A stretch of 64,000 nucleotides of DNA from assembly GCF_003384725.1 (NCBI RefSeq), contig NZ_QNVV01000010.1, positions 120,578-184,577 on the forward strand, in the 5' to 3' direction. The position numbers and the translations under genes are program-made. Of this stretch, positions 61,013 through 64,000 are shown piece after piece. This DNA comes from Chryseobacterium pennipullorum (GTDB taxonomy: Bacteria > Bacteroidota > Bacteroidia > Flavobacteriales > Weeksellaceae). The notes below the pieces were generated by a model, which was given only the letters and a program-made list of their open reading frames with translations, made no database searches and was not told the origin of the DNA. The number at the start of each line of letters is the position of its first letter. The first letter of the stretch is position 1.

Positions 61013-62374
61013 TTAGTCTTTTATAATTTTCTGCGAAATAATAGGTTGATCATCCTCCACCACATTCAGCACGTAAGATCCTGAAGAGGCATTTTGAATA
61101 TCTACCCATAATGTCGATGAGTCTTTTAATTCAAATTTTGCAGGAATCAGCCTGCCTGAAGCATCATAGATTTCAACTTTTACATTTTTTGAAAAATCCT
61201 GTTTCGCCCTAATATAAAACAGGCCGTTCGTAGGATTGGGATAGATACTGAATCCTTTTTCTCTTGCTGTAACTTTAGAAACCTTTAGTCCCGATTTATT
61301 AAGCGTCCAGGTGATGTTGGTAAAGTGAAGGGTACTGTGATTATTTACTTTTAAAAGCGGGCTGTTATCGGTTACTGAAAAAAGTAAGGTATTATTTCCA
61401 TTGTTAAGCTGAGAAGGTGTGATTGTTATGGTATTCCCCGTTGCGCTGAGGATAGCTCCATTCAACTTCCATGAATTGACTAGTGTATTGGGATTAGGAA
61501 GAATTTCATTCACCGTAAAAGTAATATTTGAATTAGCATTTAAAGTGGCATTATTAGCAGGAGTATAAGAGTCTACGGGAGAAACTAGGGAGTGAATCCG
61601 TTCCACAATAGCTTCTTTACAAACAGAACAAAACTGTTGGTTAAGATATCTCATCTCACAGCTCTGATGGGGCCTGAACCAGCTTGGGCTTTCGGTATAA
61701 GGATACACTCCTACACTGTTTACGCCAACCCAGTTTTTCCATTTTACAGTGGCAGCATTAGAGTTTTGTGTTTTGTTCGGAGATTCCAGGGACCCTGCAA
61801 ACCAATACTCATCGGCCAGTTTTCCAAAAGAATGTCCTAGCTCATGCACTACAATTTCACTGGAAGAACTATTAAGCGAGGCGAAGGCATAAGTGCCCCC
61901 ACAGCCTCCATATTCAGTAGAGTTTCCCAACACATAGGTAATGTCATAATCCGGAACATTGGCAGCCAATACCTGCCCTACCTTGTTCGTTGTATTGCTG
62001 TAAATGCATCTGTGAACTCCAAAATCAAAACTGGATCCAAGATAGTTATTAGGATTCGATACTGGGATAACCGGCTCTGTAACATCTGTAGCAGTTCCTG
62101 GATGCTTAACACCGGATTGGGTGGAAATGACTTTAACTGCGTAGGCATTAAAATAATTTTTATATTCTTTGTAAGGGCTTTTCGTAAAAAGGTAATTAAC
62201 GGTTGACTGTGCTGATGAAACAAAAGAAGATTGCTGAGCACTGGTAAAGCCATCTCCCAAAACAGCGATGATGATCCGTTTATCATTTGCCCCGCTTTGT
62301 AAAAGAGAAACTTTTTCAAATACCTGGGCAAAACAGCTGCTTCCAATGAGGAGGGATAATAAAACTTTTTTCAT
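61013..62374 (-). CDS. M64-type secreted metallopeptidase with T9SS type A sorting domain
   Basis: 453 aa. Signal peptide at 1-16. The peptidase domain (about 20-260) begins RIIIAVLGDGFTSAQQ and carries the zinc motif HELGHSFGKLADEY: H177, E178, H181 with the D188/E189 pair of M64 (IgA-peptidase-like) enzymes. An Ig-like domain follows (about 265-365), then a C-terminal T9SS type A domain starting FSIYPNPTNGLFYIR. A secreted, possibly surface-attached protease; immunoglobulin cleavage is known for one clostridial family member only. It starts 2 nt after the small gene upstream, so the two form an operon. Confidence 0.92.
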   Translation of the reverse strand: MKKVLLSLLIGSSCFAQVFEKVSLLQSGANDKRIIIAVLGDGFTSAQQSSFVSSAQSTVNYLFTKSPYKEYKNYFNAYAVKVISTQSGVKHPGTATDVTEPVIPVSNPNNYLGSSFDFGVHRCIYSNTTNKVGQVLAANVPDYDITYVLGNSTEYGGCGGTYAFASLNSSSSEIVVHELGHSFGKLADEYWFAGSLESPNKTQNSNAATVKWKNWVGVNSVGVYPYTESPSWFRPHQSCEMRYLNQQFCSVCKEAIVERIHSLVSPVDSYTPANNATLNANSNITFTVNEILPNPNTLVNSWKLNGAILSATGNTITITPSQLNNGNNTLLFSVTDNSPLLKVNNHSTLHFTNITWTLNKSGLKVSKVTAREKGFSIYPNPTNGLFYIRAKQDFSKNVKVEIYDASGRLIPAKFELKDSSTLWVDIQNASSGSYVLNVVEDDQPIISQKIIKD

Positions 62375-62376
62375 GA

Positions 62377-62874
62377 TTATAGTTTTTGAGTGAGTAATAA
62401 TTGAACGCCATCGTCTGCTGCTTTTTCAACTTTTACAGATTGGATGTTTTCCGTATAGCCAAACCTTACACTGAATTCAGCATCGGGAAGTTTAGCTTTG
62501 TGTCTGGAAATATCCTCTTTTTCATACACTTCCAGTTCAGGATTTAAAGGATCTTTAACAAGCTGCCTGGAAACTTCTTTTCCCCCTGCTTCCTGGACCG
62601 TAATAATAAAATCTCCTTTTTGGACCTCATCTCTGTCAAAAGAAGGAACCACTTTCAATCTTCCCTCCATAATTTTGCTGTCCTGAAGCACAATTTTTTC
62701 ACTCCCAGACTGGTCTTTAGCGGCTTTAAAAAATAAATACATAATCCGGTCTCCTTTTTGTACGGTCTTTTCTGATACCTTGTTTCTCTTTTGAGTTAAT
62801 TCACTCTCTTTCTGAAAACTAGAAAGCAGAAACATGGGAACAATTATTACATTAAGTAAATTTTTCATGATCAT
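62377..62874 (-). CDS. Small secreted protein encoded with the M64 peptidase
   Basis: 165 aa. A short hydrophobic N-terminal leader (MKNLLNVIIVPMFLLSSFQ) precedes a soluble, mainly beta-type domain with EGRLKVVPSFDRDEVQKGDFI and a SVRFGYTENIQSVKVEKA segment. No family recognised. Its stop is 2 nt before the peptidase start, so a role as chaperone, inhibitor or substrate of that enzyme is possible but only inferred. Two ATGs (62874 and 62868) are in frame; either fits. Confidence 0.72.
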   Translation of the reverse strand: MIMKNLLNVIIVPMFLLSSFQKESELTQKRNKVSEKTVQKGDRIMYLFFKAAKDQSGSEKIVLQDSKIMEGRLKVVPSFDRDEVQKGDFIITVQEAGGKEVSRQLVKDPLNPELEVYEKEDISRHKAKLPDAEFSVRFGYTENIQSVKVEKAADDGVQLLLTQKL

Positions 62875-62958
62875 TTTTTATTAAAATTAAGAAAGATTTA
62901 AACACAAATCACTATTCATTGAATTTTTTTTCAGCATTAAAAAAGATTTAGAAAAACC

Positions 62959-62966
62959 TATCTTTG
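62959..62966 (+). promoter_or_regulatory. -7 promoter element for ruvC (TATCTTTG), 5 nt from the ATG
   Basis: Exact match ending 5 bases before the start codon, so transcription would begin at or next to the ATG. Confidence 0.6.
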
Positions 62967-62971
62967 CAGCA

Positions 62972-63526
62972 ATGATTTCAGAGAAAATAATTTTAGGTAT
63001 TGATCCCGGCACCACCATCATGGGATTCGGCATTATTTCCGTTAAGAAAGGTAAAATGGAAATGGTATCGATTCATGAACTTATATTAAAAAAGTATCCT
63101 AACCACGAAACAAAGCTCAAGTATATTTTTGAAAGAACCTTATCTCTCATAGACGAGTTCCATCCTGATGAGGTCGCTCTTGAAGCACCTTTCTTTGGCA
63201 AGAACGTACAAAGTATGCTGAAACTGGGGCGCGCCCAGGGTGTAGCCATGGCCGCCAGCCTATACAGAAACATTCCCATCACAGAATACTCTCCAAAAAA
63301 AATTAAAATGGCCATTACCGGCAATGGTAATGCCAGCAAAGAACAGGTAGCAGGAATGCTGCAGAATCTTCTGAATCTAAAGGAATTCCCAACAAAATAT
63401 TTAGATGCCTCCGACGGTCTTGCCGTCGCCGTATGCCACCACTTTAACTCAGGCACAATTGCCAATGAGAAATCATACACCGGCTGGGAAAGTTTTCTGA
63501 AACAGAATCCGGACCGGCTGAAATAA
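62972..63526 (+). CDS. ruvC: Crossover junction endodeoxyribonuclease RuvC
   Basis: 184 aa; resolves Holliday junctions with RuvAB. The four catalytic acids fit: D11 (GIDPGTT), E71 (LEAPFFGKNVQS), D145 and D148 (LDASDGLAVAVCH). The central RAQGVAMAAS and GNGNASKEQVAGML blocks are as in other RuvC proteins. D11 fixes the start upstream of residue 11, so the ATG at 62972 is well supported even though it is only 5 nt past the promoter element. Confidence 0.96.
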   Translation: MISEKIILGIDPGTTIMGFGIISVKKGKMEMVSIHELILKKYPNHETKLKYIFERTLSLIDEFHPDEVALEAPFFGKNVQSMLKLGRAQGVAMAASLYRNIPITEYSPKKIKMAITGNGNASKEQVAGMLQNLLNLKEFPTKYLDASDGLAVAVCHHFNSGTIANEKSYTGWESFLKQNPDRLK

Positions 63527-63704
63527 AGTTGAATTTACTGACTTAAGGCTGTAGCGAGGTTTTGATCCAAACCTTTATATTTTTTAGAAATTTGACTAAT
63601 AGTGAAGTTTACCCCGTCTCCTGCAATTCTTTTCCGTTGTACTTATAGTTAAACTATCTAATCTAACAAAGAAGAGCTGCCGTTGGCAGCTCGTCAAGCT
63701 ATTA
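63527..63704. other. Gene-poor stretch after ruvC with one hairpin
   Basis: No coding sequence recognised. At 63674-63692 lies a perfect 8-bp stem GAGCTGCC / GGCAGCTC with loop GTT; on the minus strand it is followed by a T-rich run, so it may have ended the decayed minus-strand gene beside it. Confidence 0.5.
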
Positions 63705-64000
63705 TTAAGGTTCTGAACTCTTACAATTTTCAAAAAATTCACTTATTTGTTCTTTATTCTCAACAAATTTACCATTTTTAAAATATGCATATCACCATAT
63801 ACGACTGATTGATTCTTTATTTCAAATTTATCTATACGATAATCTGATGGCTTTAATAATTTATCTAAAATTTTCTTTCCGTAATGGTAACCTTCCCTGT
63901 TTTTGAAGACTTACCCTTTTTCAAACAGTTTATAAATATAAAATATTCTCTAATTGATCAAAAACTCTTTAGCATATAGCCATGGACTAAGTCCATTTAA
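63705..64000 (-). pseudogene. Decayed minus-strand coding remnant, runs off the window
   Basis: Reading the minus strand from the window end, one frame gives NGLSPWLYAKEFLIN, then a stop (63950-63952), a segment with IYKLFEKG, a second stop (63911-63913), and EGYHYGKKILDKLLKPSDY on to GDMHILK. There an A5 tract (near 63777) shifts the frame and the protein-like text resumes as NGKFVENKEQISEFFENC, ending at the stop 63705-63707. Two in-frame stops and one frameshift mark it as inactive. The family is not recognised; the upstream part lies outside the window. Confidence 0.6.

Noticed and set aside
63982..63996. 7-bp inverted repeat ATGGACT / AGTCCAT near the window end
   Set aside because: Too short to call a site; falls inside the decayed reading frame.

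Overview
The window looks like a chromosomal segment of a member of the Bacteroidota, most likely a Chryseobacterium-like flavobacterium (Weeksellaceae). The DNA is AT-rich. Promoters carry the Bacteroidota -7 element TAnnTTTG, twice with a clear -33 TTTG exactly 19 nt upstream (rpmH and the DUF177-rpmF unit). Shine-Dalgarno sequences are weak or absent. Several products carry type IX secretion (T9SS) C-terminal sorting domains. No rRNA, tRNA, CRISPR array, transposase or prophage gene was recognised.

Layout. 1-1290 is the end of a large outer-membrane beta-barrel protein, followed by about 400 bp of decayed-looking sequence. 1698-8742 holds dsbD, a secreted seven-repeat T9SS protein, an orphan ExbD/TolR protein and a hydrolase-lipoprotein-patatin set. 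8809-19498 is mostly housekeeping: nrnA, rpmH, ftsE, the ribE-histidine kinase-trmN6 operon, pdxA, DUF177-rpmF, accB-accC and rocD. 19875-28600 is one tightly packed nine-gene glycan operon: GT2, GT-B and GT4 glycosyltransferases, UDP-galactopyranose mutase, a GT90 protein and a GlfT-like transferase. It has no flippase or polymerase, which fits assembly of a galactofuranose-containing LPS core or lipooligosaccharide. 28745-33066 holds gltX, accA, a secreted protein of unknown function and tsf.

33426-46683 is the main accessory region. It has three tandem giant surface proteins (IgGFc-binding-like head, Ig/SprB-like repeats, T9SS type B tail), each with its own promoter and terminator. After them come a carboxypeptidase-regulatory-like secreted protein and three members of a four-member family of small secreted proteins; the fourth member lies at 31315-32094. 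tsf stands 14 kb from rpsB and on the opposite strand. Inverting the segment between roughly 32.1 and 46.8 kb would place tsf directly after rpsB and gather all four family members in one cluster on one strand, so an inversion is the simplest reading.

46908-64000 returns to the rplM-rpsI-rpsB operon (minus strand), membrane proteins, icmF (fused B12-dependent acyl-CoA mutase), a TSP3-repeat secreted protein broken by a frameshift in an A7 tract, an M16 peptidase, a Dph6-like ATP pyrophosphatase, a serine hydrolase, a 2'-5' RNA ligase-like protein, an M64 peptidase with a small partner, and ruvC. The last 300 bases hold a decayed coding remnant on the minus strand.

Several of the best promoter matches lie only 5-12 nt from the start codon (ruvC, the gene at 42926, DUF177-rpmF), which points to leaderless or nearly leaderless mRNAs. 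All functional calls come from reading motifs by eye; no database search was run.
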